Assembly: GCF_030246905.1 (NCBI RefSeq)
Contig: NZ_CP126741.1
Location: 2,666,001-2,730,000, forward strand
From: Microbacterium sp. zg-Y818
GTDB taxonomy: Bacteria; Actinomycetota; Actinomycetes; Actinomycetales; Microbacteriaceae
Reading direction: 5' to 3'
DNA: 64,000 nucleotides
The position numbers were made by a program, and so were the translations under genes. Below are positions 43,130 through 51,423 of this stretch, piece by piece (position 1 is the first letter of the stretch; the number at the start of each line of letters is the position of its first letter). Below the pieces are notes generated by a model. The model saw only the letters and a program-made list of their open reading frames with translations. It was not told the origin of the DNA and did no database searches.

Positions 43130-45997
43130 TCACGCGATGGCGGTGCGACGGGTGAGGTCCGGATGCCGCGGCGGCACGAGCCACGACACGATCGCGATCG
43201 CGAGCGGCAGGCCCACGGCCAGGAGGGCGAGCCACAACCACGGCAGGTCGGCGAGCTGCGGCGGGTTGTAGCTGTTCTGGCTGGCGAGCACCAGGCCCCA
43301 CACCGGCAGGATGCCGGCTACCGCGCCCGTCACGGTGCCGAGCCCCGTGATCACGAGCGCTTGCCACAGCGCGATGCCGCGGCGCAGGCGCCGGCTGCCT
43401 CCGACGGCGGCGAGCGTCGCGTCATCGGGGCGGCGCTCGACGCGCGCAAGCCCGAGGGCGACGGCACTGGCGGCGACCACGAGCACGCCCGTCGCGCCGA
43501 GGATGAGCCACAGCCAGCCGGCGGGGGCGGACGGGCCGCTCTCGAGCTGAGGCCACAGGTAGACGTCGGGGTTCATGCGCGACGCGGCCTCGGCGTCGGC
43601 GCGCAACCGGTCCAATGCCGTGACCGACAGGGGCTCGTCGTAGGCGGCGACGAGGGTGAAGCCGCCGTAGCCGATGCCGAGGCGGTCGGCCGTCTGCGAC
43701 GAGACGACCACGGCCCAGGGCAAGGCCACGGGCGTCTGCAGATCGACGACCTCGAGCGAACGCTCGTCGCGCGTCTGAACCGTGGCCGCGTCCCAGGATC
43801 CGTCGATCTGCTCGACCGTCACGGTGCCCACCTCCACCCGCCCATCGCCAATGAGGAAGTCGGGGTTGGTGACGATGGCCGCCCCGTCGCGGAAGGCGGC
43901 GCGCGCGGCGCTGGGCACGGCGACCCCGAGCGCGGCGTCGAGGTCGGCGTCGTCGACCACGGCCAGGGCGTGGTGATATCCGGCGGCCGCAGCGCCGACG
44001 GGGACGCAGTTCGCGTTCGCCGCCGCAGCATCCGCGCAGTCGACGTAGTCCTGCAGCGCCGGGGCGACCACCGTGGCGTCGGGATTGCGCAGCCGCCCGG
44101 CTTCGTCGTACTGACCAGGCCAGCCCTGGGTGCGCACGAGCGACACCGCGGCGGGACCGGTGCGGGCGAGCAGCGCCCGCCCGCGTTCCTCAGCGGCCGC
44201 GAGCTGTGCGCCCGGGTCGTCCGTCTCCCCGAACGACGCCATGAGGGCGACGCTGCCCAGCGGCGCCTGGTGGAACCAGCCACGCTCGGCGGCCCCGAGG
44301 GCCACCGCGACCCCGCCGAGTGCGACCGACGACAGGAACGCGACGGCGGCGATGGCGGCGAAGGCCGGCACGATGCGGCCCGGGTTCGCCGCGGCGTCGC
44401 GGCTTGCGATGCGCGGGGCCAGTCCCAGCCGCGACAGCACGCGGGCCAGCAGCGTCAGCAGCCAATGCCCCGCGAGGATGACGCCCACCTGCAGCAGCAG
44501 CGGGCCGGCGATGATTCCGATGGTGCCCGCGACCCACAGCGGATGCGGCGTGCCGTCGGCGACGACCGGATCGACCGTGGCGAGCACCGTGCCCGACGCC
44601 GCCGTGAGACCGACGCCGACGACCAGCAGCAGCGAGCCCCACAATGGCCGATCGGTGCGCACCCGCACCGGACGCCGGGCGCCGCGCAGCGCCGCGATCA
44701 CCTCACCGCGGGTGGCGGCTCGTGCCGGCATCAGGGCGGCGAGCGTGCCCACCAGGACAGCGAACACCACGACTCCGGCGAGCGCAGGCCACGGCAGGTG
44801 CAACCCCCAGAAGGCGGCGGCGGAACCGTCGTCCAGCAGGTGCAGGAACAGGATGCCGAGACCGATGCCCATCCCGGCGCCTATGACACCGCCCACCAGC
44901 CCCAGCACCGTGCCCTGCAGCAGCACGATGCGCAACACGTCGCCCCGCGCCGCACCGACGCTCGCCGCCACGGCGAGCGCGCGCTGCTGACGGCGAGCAC
45001 TGACGGAGAACGCGGCCCCCGCCAGGAGTACGACCAGGTAGCCGCTGAACGCTGCGGCGGCGGCGACGACGGCCGCGATCGACCAGACCGCGCCGTCGGA
45101 CAGGCCCGGCGCCGCACCGGCCCCCGGATTGGCGTACAGGTGGCGGTCCAGCACGATGAGGCCCTCGTGGTTGAGGTCTGCCACATCATCGGCGGTCGGA
45201 CTCCACTCCGGAAGGAACCAGCGCGTGGCCATGACGTCGGTCTGCAGCGCGCGCGTCGCGGCGGTGGCGGGGAGGAAGACGACCTCCGCGGCATCCGCGT
45301 CTTCAGCCTGCGTCATGACGCCGGTGATCGTGAAGGATGCCGCCGGCTCGGTGAGCACCAGTTCGTCACCGATGGCGGCGCCGAGGCGCTCGAGGGCGCC
45401 GGGAGACACCATCGCCTCGCGCGCATTCGCGGGGGCACTCCCGTCGTGGAGGTCGAAGCGGCCGGCGAGCACGGGATCCCACGCGTCTCCGATGACGGCC
45501 GCGAGCGCGCCGGTACCGCCCGCGGTCTCGGCGGTGACGGCGCCCTCGCCGATCTCGATCGCGTCGAGCCCGCGAGGCAGCAGCGGCGCGGCGCTCTCGG
45601 GCATCGGCTGCTCCGCGTTCGCCGGGATGCCGGTCATGTCGTCGCGGTCGATCTCCCACCAGGCGGGCCGGTCGAGGTACTGCCGCAGCGACGGGTCGGG
45701 GCCGTGCACGACCGCCACCCAGCTATCAGCCTGGCCGAGCTCGGCGGTGAGCGTCTCTTCGGTCGTCGGGATGTGGCTGACGCCGAAGACGATGCCGCCG
45801 GAAACGAGCGCCATCGGCAGCGCGATGAGGGTCACCACGAGCAGGCTCGACGCCCAGGCGCGGCGCACCTGCCGCGACGCGAGGCGCAGGTCGGCGCGCA
45901 GGCGGGGCCAGGGGGAGCGGCGCTCGACGGGCGGACGGACGGAGGGTGCGGCGGACGGCGGCCCCGCGAGGTCGGGGGCCGGGGCGGTGACGGTCAT
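43130..45997 (-). CDS. FtsX/MacB-type ABC transporter permease
   Basis: The 955-residue membrane protein has an N-terminal helix, large extracytoplasmic regions and two FtsX clusters of membrane segments (around residues 320-480, then 500-570 and 840-940), the typical duplicated ABC-type lipoprotein or antimicrobial-peptide permease layout. It overlaps the ATPase by 4 bases and belongs to the PadR-ATPase-permease operon. Substrate unknown; peptide-antibiotic or envelope-stress export are typical roles. Confidence 0.9.
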   Translation of the reverse strand: MTVTAPAPDLAGPPSAAPSVRPPVERRSPWPRLRADLRLASRQVRRAWASSLLVVTLIALPMALVSGGIVFGVSHIPTTEETLTAELGQADSWVAVVHGPDPSLRQYLDRPAWWEIDRDDMTGIPANAEQPMPESAAPLLPRGLDAIEIGEGAVTAETAGGTGALAAVIGDAWDPVLAGRFDLHDGSAPANAREAMVSPGALERLGAAIGDELVLTEPAASFTITGVMTQAEDADAAEVVFLPATAATRALQTDVMATRWFLPEWSPTADDVADLNHEGLIVLDRHLYANPGAGAAPGLSDGAVWSIAAVVAAAAAFSGYLVVLLAGAAFSVSARRQQRALAVAASVGAARGDVLRIVLLQGTVLGLVGGVIGAGMGIGLGILFLHLLDDGSAAAFWGLHLPWPALAGVVVFAVLVGTLAALMPARAATRGEVIAALRGARRPVRVRTDRPLWGSLLLVVGVGLTAASGTVLATVDPVVADGTPHPLWVAGTIGIIAGPLLLQVGVILAGHWLLTLLARVLSRLGLAPRIASRDAAANPGRIVPAFAAIAAVAFLSSVALGGVAVALGAAERGWFHQAPLGSVALMASFGETDDPGAQLAAAEERGRALLARTGPAAVSLVRTQGWPGQYDEAGRLRNPDATVVAPALQDYVDCADAAAANANCVPVGAAAAGYHHALAVVDDADLDAALGVAVPSAARAAFRDGAAIVTNPDFLIGDGRVEVGTVTVEQIDGSWDAATVQTRDERSLEVVDLQTPVALPWAVVVSSQTADRLGIGYGGFTLVAAYDEPLSVTALDRLRADAEAASRMNPDVYLWPQLESGPSAPAGWLWLILGATGVLVVAASAVALGLARVERRPDDATLAAVGGSRRLRRGIALWQALVITGLGTVTGAVAGILPVWGLVLASQNSYNPPQLADLPWLWLALLAVGLPLAIAIVSWLVPPRHPDLTRRTAIA

Positions 45998-46721
45998 CGC
46001 GCGTCGCTCAGCAGCGAGTCGGCGCCGGCGCGGCGGGATTCGTCGACGACGCGGCCGTCGCGCAGGAACACGATGCGATCGGCCCACGCGGCGTGACGCG
46101 GCTCGTGCGTGACGAGGATGCCGGCGGCTCCGGCATCCACTCGGGAGCGCAGCATCTTCATGACCGCCTCGCCCGTCACCGAGTCGAGGGCACCGGTGGG
46201 TTCGTCGGCGAGGATCAGCCGGCGTCCGCCGACCACGGCGCGGGCGATGGCGACCCGCTGCTGCTGGCCGCCGGAGAGGTCGTCGGGGTAGGCGTCGAGC
46301 TTGTCCTCGAGACCGACGGCGGCGAGCGCATCCTTGCCGGCCCGGCGCGCCACCCGGGCCCGGAAGCCGTCGAGTTCGAGCGGCAGCGTGACGTTCTCCA
46401 TGGCCGTGAGGGTGGGGATGAGGTTGAAGTCCTGGAAGACGAAGCCCAGCGACTGCCGCCGCAGGCGGGCGAGTTCGCGGGCGGATGCCGTTGAGAGGTG
46501 CGTGCCCTCGACGATGACCTCTCCGGTCGTGGGCTGCTGCAGGCCGCCGGCGATCGAGAGCAGGGTCGACTTGCCCGAGCCGGATGCCCCCATCACGGCG
46601 ACCAGTTCGCCGCGGGCGACGTCGAGGTCGACGCCCACGAGGGCGCTGACGGCGGTCTCGCCCACGCCGTACTGCTGCGTGACTCCGACCAGGCGCAGCA
46701 CCGGGCCGGTCGTCGCGGCGG

Positions 46722-46725
<4 letters not shown>
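45994..46725 (-). CDS. ABC transporter ATP-binding protein (LolD/MacB-type)
   Basis: The 243-residue ATPase has Walker A GASGSGKSTLLSI, signature DLSGGQQQRVAIARA, Walker B LILADEPTGALD and ILVTHEPRHAAWADRIVFLRDGR. It has the size and sequence of the LolD/MacB-type group that works with FtsX-type permeases. Start overlaps the PadR stop. Confidence 0.94.
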
Positions 46726-47336
<611 letters not shown>

Positions 47337-47354
47337 CGTTTCTCCCATCAATGC

Positions 47355-47395
47355 ATACCGCGTATGTGATTTCTGAGTATATACATACGCGGTAT
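47355..47395. promoter_or_regulatory. PadR operator: long inverted repeat
   Basis: ATACCGCGTATGT and ACATACGCGGTAT are perfect 13-bp complementary arms 15 bases apart, with each arm itself nearly palindromic (ATACCGCGTAT). Located 19 bases before the padR start and over its likely promoter. The ATGT...ACAT end motif is characteristic of PadR sites. Confidence 0.8.
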
Positions 47396-47445
47396 CTTCA
47401 CGACGAGCCAGACCGCTATTACCGTGGGAGGGGCGGGAGGTGGAG

Positions 47446-48060
47446 ATGAGCGAGGATCCCCGGCTGGATGCCGCGCGATACCGCGTCGACAAGCTCCAGC
47501 GCGAGATGGATGCCGAGACGGAGGGCGATGCCCCCGCAGAGCCGGAAGCCGCACCTCCGGAGGCCGACCATGTGCGCTCGAGCGCGGGCAGCTCGATGGC
47601 GACCGACCGCGTGGCCTTCGTCGAGACGTCGATCCAGCAGGCAATCCGACGCGGCGAGTTCGACGACCTGCCCGGGGCGGGCAAGCCGCTCGAAGGGCTC
47701 GGTGCGCAGCACGACCCGGACTGGTGGATCCGCCGCAAGATCCAGACCGAGAAGCTCACCGGTCTCGGGCCGCCGTCCCTGATGCTCCGCACCGAGCACG
47801 CCGAGTTCAGCGAGCGCGCCGACGCGTTCTTCCGGGAGCAAGAGGTGCGCGACTATGTCGCGGACTTCAACCGCCGCGTGATCGAAGCGCGACGCCAGCT
47901 GCAGGGCGGGCCGCCGGTCGTCACGCCGCTGCACGACGTCGAGGAAGAGGTGGCCGCCTGGCACGAGCGCCGCGCGGCACGGCAGGCCGCGGCATCCGCC
48001 CCTGCCGACGCCGACGCCGCGCGCCCGCGCCGGCGCTGGTGGCGGCGCCCACGCCCGTGA
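47446..48060 (+). CDS. DUF1992 (DnaJ-subfamily-C-28-like) protein
   Basis: The 204-residue protein has a DUF1992 core (FVETSIQQAIRRGEFDDLPGAGKPLEGL and DPDWWIRRKIQTEKL) with an acidic N-terminal part and a basic Arg-rich tail. The family is widespread and usually without a J domain; the function is unknown. The ATG is chosen because GGGAGG lies 5 bases upstream; a GTG two codons earlier overlaps that site. Confidence 0.85.
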   Translation: MSEDPRLDAARYRVDKLQREMDAETEGDAPAEPEAAPPEADHVRSSAGSSMATDRVAFVETSIQQAIRRGEFDDLPGAGKPLEGLGAQHDPDWWIRRKIQTEKLTGLGPPSLMLRTEHAEFSERADAFFREQEVRDYVADFNRRVIEARRQLQGGPPVVTPLHDVEEEVAAWHERRAARQAAASAPADADAARPRRRWWRRPRP

Positions 48061-48093
48061 CGCGCGGCGCACCCCGCGCCGGCGCGCACGCGC

Positions 48094-48157
48094 CTCGGTC
48101 GTCACGAAAGGCCCGGTCACGGGGCCACAACGGCACATTTGCGACGACCGAAGCCAC
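48094..48157. repeat. Palindromic repeat element B (cruciform-like)
   Basis: TCGGTCGTC (left) pairs with GACGACCGA (right). Inside the arms lie CACGAA and, just before the right arm, TTTGCG, with a small internal GGCCC..GGGCC hairpin. The same order of arms, CACGAA box and internal hairpin is seen in element A at 53647. It lies between the DUF1992 and RNase H genes, which are not separated by any other feature. Confidence 0.6.
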
Positions 48158-48217
48158 TCGCACCCGGCGCCCCGGACGCCCGCTCCGGCACGGGGACCAG
48201 CACCGGGGAAGGTAACC

Positions 48218-48769
48218 TTGCGGGCGATGACTTCCCCCGATTCTCCCGACTCCCCCTACATCGTGGCCACCGACGGAGCCTGCAAAGGCAACCCCGGACC
48301 GACAGGATGGGCGTGGGTCGCCGCCGACGGGCATTGGGCCGCGGGGGCCATCCCGCAGGGCACGAACAACGTCGGCGAGCTGATGGGGCTGCTGAAGGCG
48401 ATCACCGACCACCCGGATGTGGCGAATCTGCACATCCAGGCCGACTCGAAGTACGCGATCGACACCTACCAGTCCTGGATGGACGGCCACCGCCGCCGCG
48501 GCTGGAAGACCTCCACGGGCTCCCCCACGAAGAACCGCGACCTGCTCGAGCAGCTGATCGTCGCCCGCGACGCCCGCCGCGCGGCCGGCCTTCCCGACGT
48601 CGTGCTCGAGCACGTGCGCGGTCACCGCGGGCACGTGCTCAACGAGTGGGCCGACGAGCGCGCCGTGCGCGCGGCCGAGCACGCGGCCAAGGGCATCGCG
48701 AGCGCCTGGTCCTCACTCGGCGGCAAGGAAAAGCTCGACGTCGCCGCCGCCCCGGCCAAGAAGCGCTGA
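48218..48769 (+). CDS. rnhA: Ribonuclease HI
   Basis: The 183-residue enzyme cleaves RNA in RNA-DNA hybrids. Its Mg2+-binding carboxylates are all visible: Asp19 (VATDGACKGNPG), Glu54 (NNVGELMGLL), Asp76 (QADSKYA) and Asp146 (EWADERA), with His139 in the HVRGHRGH loop. A TTG start is preferred because GGAAGG lies 5 bases before it; the ATG three codons in would have a distant ribosome site. Confidence 0.93.
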   Translation: MRAMTSPDSPDSPYIVATDGACKGNPGPTGWAWVAADGHWAAGAIPQGTNNVGELMGLLKAITDHPDVANLHIQADSKYAIDTYQSWMDGHRRRGWKTSTGSPTKNRDLLEQLIVARDARRAAGLPDVVLEHVRGHRGHVLNEWADERAVRAAEHAAKGIASAWSSLGGKEKLDVAAAPAKKR

Positions 48770-48797
48770 CGCCCGAGCGGATGCCGCGGCATCCGCC

Positions 48798-49388
48798 TCA
48801 CCAGTTCGATACGTACAGCGACACCTCCTGGTCGACGGCCTTCCGCGCCAGCGGCAGACCCGTCTCGACCGCCTGCCCGATGCGGGCGCGCACCTGCGGC
48901 GAGCGCAGCGCGTACCCGTCGAAGTCGGCGGCGCTGGCGTAGACGCCGACGGGCAGCGTCAGCGCCTGGAAGAAGCCGAACAGCGGCCGCAACTGGTGTT
49001 CCAGGATGAGCGCGTGCCGATCGCCGCCGCCGGTGGCCGCGAGCAGCACGGGGGCGCCCACGAGCGCGTACTGCTCGACGAAGTCGAACAGGTGCTTGAA
49101 GAGTCCGGTGAACGACGCCCGGTAGACGGGCGATGCCACCACCAGCAGGTCGGCCGTCTCGATGTCGCGGAGGGCCTGCTGCGCCGGGGCGCCCAGCTGC
49201 TCCCGGGTGAGGGCGCCGGCGAAGGATCCGCCGAGGTCGGCGACCTCGATGATGCGGGAGCTCGTCGGCACCCGGGCCGACACGGCATCCATGATCGCCG
49301 AAAGCAGCACCGTCGTCTTGCTCGGCGCCTGCAGGGCACCGGACACGCCCACCACCCGCAGCGGCGACATGGAGTCCGGCGCGCTCAC
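48798..49388 (-). CDS. NAD(P)H-dependent FMN reductase (MsuE-like)
   Basis: The 196-residue flavodoxin-fold reductase matches MsuE/SsuE-like FMN reductases: VVGVSGALQAPSKTTVLL (phosphate loop), DLGGSFAGALTREQL, ASPVYRASFTGLFKHLFDFVE and ATGGGDRHALILEHQLRPLF. It would supply reduced FMN to a luciferase-like monooxygenase in a two-component system. The GTG start overlaps the stop of the panE-like gene (GTGA). Third gene of a sulfurtransferase-reductase operon, close to two LLM enzymes. Confidence 0.9.
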   Translation of the reverse strand: MSAPDSMSPLRVVGVSGALQAPSKTTVLLSAIMDAVSARVPTSSRIIEVADLGGSFAGALTREQLGAPAQQALRDIETADLLVVASPVYRASFTGLFKHLFDFVEQYALVGAPVLLAATGGGDRHALILEHQLRPLFGFFQALTLPVGVYASAADFDGYALRSPQVRARIGQAVETGLPLARKAVDQEVSLYVSNW

Positions 49389-50380
49389 CGGCGCGACCGC
49401 TCCGCGCCGACGAGATCGAAGCCGAACTCCACCGGCAGCGGCAGTTCGCCCGGACCGCCGCTGCGCTGCGCGAGCCCTCCGAGCGCCCGGGCGACCGCCA
49501 CATTCAGCGGCGCCGCAACGCCGGCGAGCCGCGCCAGCAACGCGACCTCCCCGCTCAGGTGGTCCACCTCGCTCGAGGCACCCTGGGCGAAGCTCTGCCA
49601 GACCGCGCCGTGCCGGGGATCGTGCCCCGGCACCTCGCCGACCTGTAGCCGCGCGCCGTCCCACGACGGTGCGATCGCCAGCCCTGCGGCGGCGAAGACC
49701 GCGCGGGCCTCGGCGGCGAGGGCGGCGGCGGCATGCTCGGCCTGCTCGATCGTCGCGTCGAAGACGTCCACCACGATGCCGAGGCTCGCGACCAGCTTTC
49801 GGCGCTTGGCCGCCGCGATGTCAGGCTCGACGGATGCCGCGAAGCCCGCCGCCGCGAGCGCCAGCCGGTGCCGCTCCTCCTGCGAGGGCAGCGGCCGGGG
49901 AAAACCACCCAGCCACGCCGCACCGACGATCGGGTGCGCCGCGGCGACCACCACGCCGGGCTCGGCGAGGGCAACCGGGGCACCGATCGAGACCCCGACG
50001 ACCGTGTCGAACCGGCGAAGGGCGGTGCGCTCCGCGGCCAGGCCGTTTTGCAGGGTGAGGATCGGAAGGTCCGCGACGACCCCGCGGCCGTCGACGAGCG
50101 GGGTCCAAGCGATCGCGGCGAGGGTCTCTTCCACGTGCTGCGCCCGCACGGCCAGCACCAGGGTGTCGGCGGCCGTCGGCCGGGCCACGGCGACGGAGCC
50201 GACGACCTCGACCGGCACCGTCTCATCACCGTGGGGCCGGCGAACGCGCACTCCGTCGCGGGCGATCGCGGCGCGGGCGGACTCCCGTGCCACCAGCACG
50301 ACGGGAACCTGGGCGAGCGTCCATTGCGCGGCGAGCAGCCCCCCGACTGCGCCCGCGCCGACGACGATGTAGCGGCTCAT
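49385..50380 (-). CDS. 2-dehydropantoate 2-reductase family protein
   Basis: The 331-residue NADPH-dependent reductase has the GAGAVGG Rossmann motif at residues 8-14, LQNGLAAERTALRRF and the ketopantoate-reductase C-terminal domain with the AKRRKLVASLG active-site region. In the pantothenate pathway it makes pantoate, but context (sulfurtransferase upstream, FMN reductase downstream) suggests a different 2-oxo substrate may be used. Starts inside the preceding stop (ATGA). Confidence 0.88.
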   Translation of the reverse strand: MSRYIVVGAGAVGGLLAAQWTLAQVPVVLVARESARAAIARDGVRVRRPHGDETVPVEVVGSVAVARPTAADTLVLAVRAQHVEETLAAIAWTPLVDGRGVVADLPILTLQNGLAAERTALRRFDTVVGVSIGAPVALAEPGVVVAAAHPIVGAAWLGGFPRPLPSQEERHRLALAAAGFAASVEPDIAAAKRRKLVASLGIVVDVFDATIEQAEHAAAALAAEARAVFAAAGLAIAPSWDGARLQVGEVPGHDPRHGAVWQSFAQGASSEVDHLSGEVALLARLAGVAAPLNVAVARALGGLAQRSGGPGELPLPVEFGFDLVGAERSRR

Positions 50381-51225
50381 GAACGCCCGCCCGGCTGGGA
50401 CCCGACCGCCACCGGGCGGTCGGGATGGTTGGACCACTGGCTCCACGAGCCCGGATACAGGTGCGCCTCGTACCCCGCGAGGGTGAGCGCGAACGCGGTG
50501 TGCGCGGCGGTGACCCCCGAGCCGCAGTACACCCCGACCGGCGCGTCATCGGTCACCCCGAACTCCGCGAAGCGCTCGCGCAGCGCCGCGTGATCGAGAA
50601 AGCGGCCCTCGGCATCGACGTTGCCGGTCGTGGGCGCGTTGAGCGCTCCCGGAATGTGCCCGGCGCGCGGGTCGATCGGCTCCGCGTCTCCGCGATAGCG
50701 CTCCTCGGAACGCACGTCCAACAGCACCCCGCGCTCGGGGAACGCGGCCGCGGCGGCCATCGTCAGTCGGGGCAGGATGCCGCGGCGAAGCGTCACGCTG
50801 CCGGGGACCGGCACGACGCTGCCCCCCTCGAGCGGATACCCGGCAGCCGTCCAGCCCGAGAGCGCACCATCGAGGATGCGGACGTCCGCGATGCCGGCGT
50901 CGGTCAAGAGCCACCACGCGCGTGCGGCGGCGAAGGACGAGAGGTCGTCGTAGACCACGACCGTGTCGCCGTCGTCGATGCCCCACCGCCGCGCCGCCTC
51001 GCCCAGCTGCGCGGTCGGCGGCAGCGGGTGGCGGCCATCGGTCGGCTCCCCACGCCCGGCGAGCTCGCGGTCGAGATCGACGTAGACCGCCGTGGGGATG
51101 TGCCCGGCGCGGTACTCCACCCGCCCGTCGGGGCGGTCCAGGCGCCAACGCACGTCGAGGACCCGCACCGGCTCCTCACGCTCGAGCAGCTCGGCGAGGT
51201 CATCGGGACTGATGAGAAGGGACAT
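50377..51225 (-). CDS. Sulfurtransferase, 3-mercaptopyruvate type
   Basis: The 282-residue protein has two rhodanese domains; the second carries the active-site loop CGSGVTA with the catalytic Cys234. CG[S/T]GVTA is the pattern of 3-mercaptopyruvate sulfurtransferases, whereas thiosulfate enzymes have a basic loop. It is the first gene of the operon, and its products would be persulfide sulfur and pyruvate. Confidence 0.92.
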   Translation of the reverse strand: MSLLISPDDLAELLEREEPVRVLDVRWRLDRPDGRVEYRAGHIPTAVYVDLDRELAGRGEPTDGRHPLPPTAQLGEAARRWGIDDGDTVVVYDDLSSFAAARAWWLLTDAGIADVRILDGALSGWTAAGYPLEGGSVVPVPGSVTLRRGILPRLTMAAAAAFPERGVLLDVRSEERYRGDAEPIDPRAGHIPGALNAPTTGNVDAEGRFLDHAALRERFAEFGVTDDAPVGVYCGSGVTAAHTAFALTLAGYEAHLYPGSWSQWSNHPDRPVAVGSQPGGRS

Positions 51226-51295
51226 GGTTCTCCCGGGTGTCGGTCGCCCGCGGCGAGGCGCAGCGGACGTGGCGGTGCGCCCAGGCTAAGCAACG

Positions 51296-51400
51296 GCCCG
51301 CGTGCGCGTCACGTGTCGCGGGCAAGTGTGTCGATGGCTTTCGCCGTGTGACGCCCTGTGTCGGGGGAATGCCGCGTGGATGCCTCGGGGAAGCATTCCC
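51296..51400 (+). promoter_or_regulatory. Two hairpins in the leader of the LLM-FAD fusion gene
   Basis: GCCCGCG (51296) pairs with CGCGGGC (51317), and GGGAATGC (51365) pairs with GCATTCCC (51393). They lie in the 198-base region between the divergent sulfurtransferase and fusion genes. They might be an operator and a leader structure; no known riboswitch motif is recognised. Confidence 0.4.
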
Positions 51401-51423
51401 GCCCCCTGGGTGTTGCCGGGGGT

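Noticed and set aside
43080..43130. Short direct repeat AGCGCTCA as attachment site
   Set aside because: Two copies 13 bases apart in a 70-base gap; too short and with no mobile gene nearby.
42926..46096. 1056-codon plus-strand open frame opposite the FtsX permease
   Set aside because: Composition is Arg/Gly/His-rich and family motifs are all on the minus strand; it is a product of high GC content.
49385..50380. Pantothenate biosynthesis gene panE as a certain call
   Set aside because: Family match is good but no other pan gene is near and operon context is sulfur/flavin chemistry, so I leave the substrate open.
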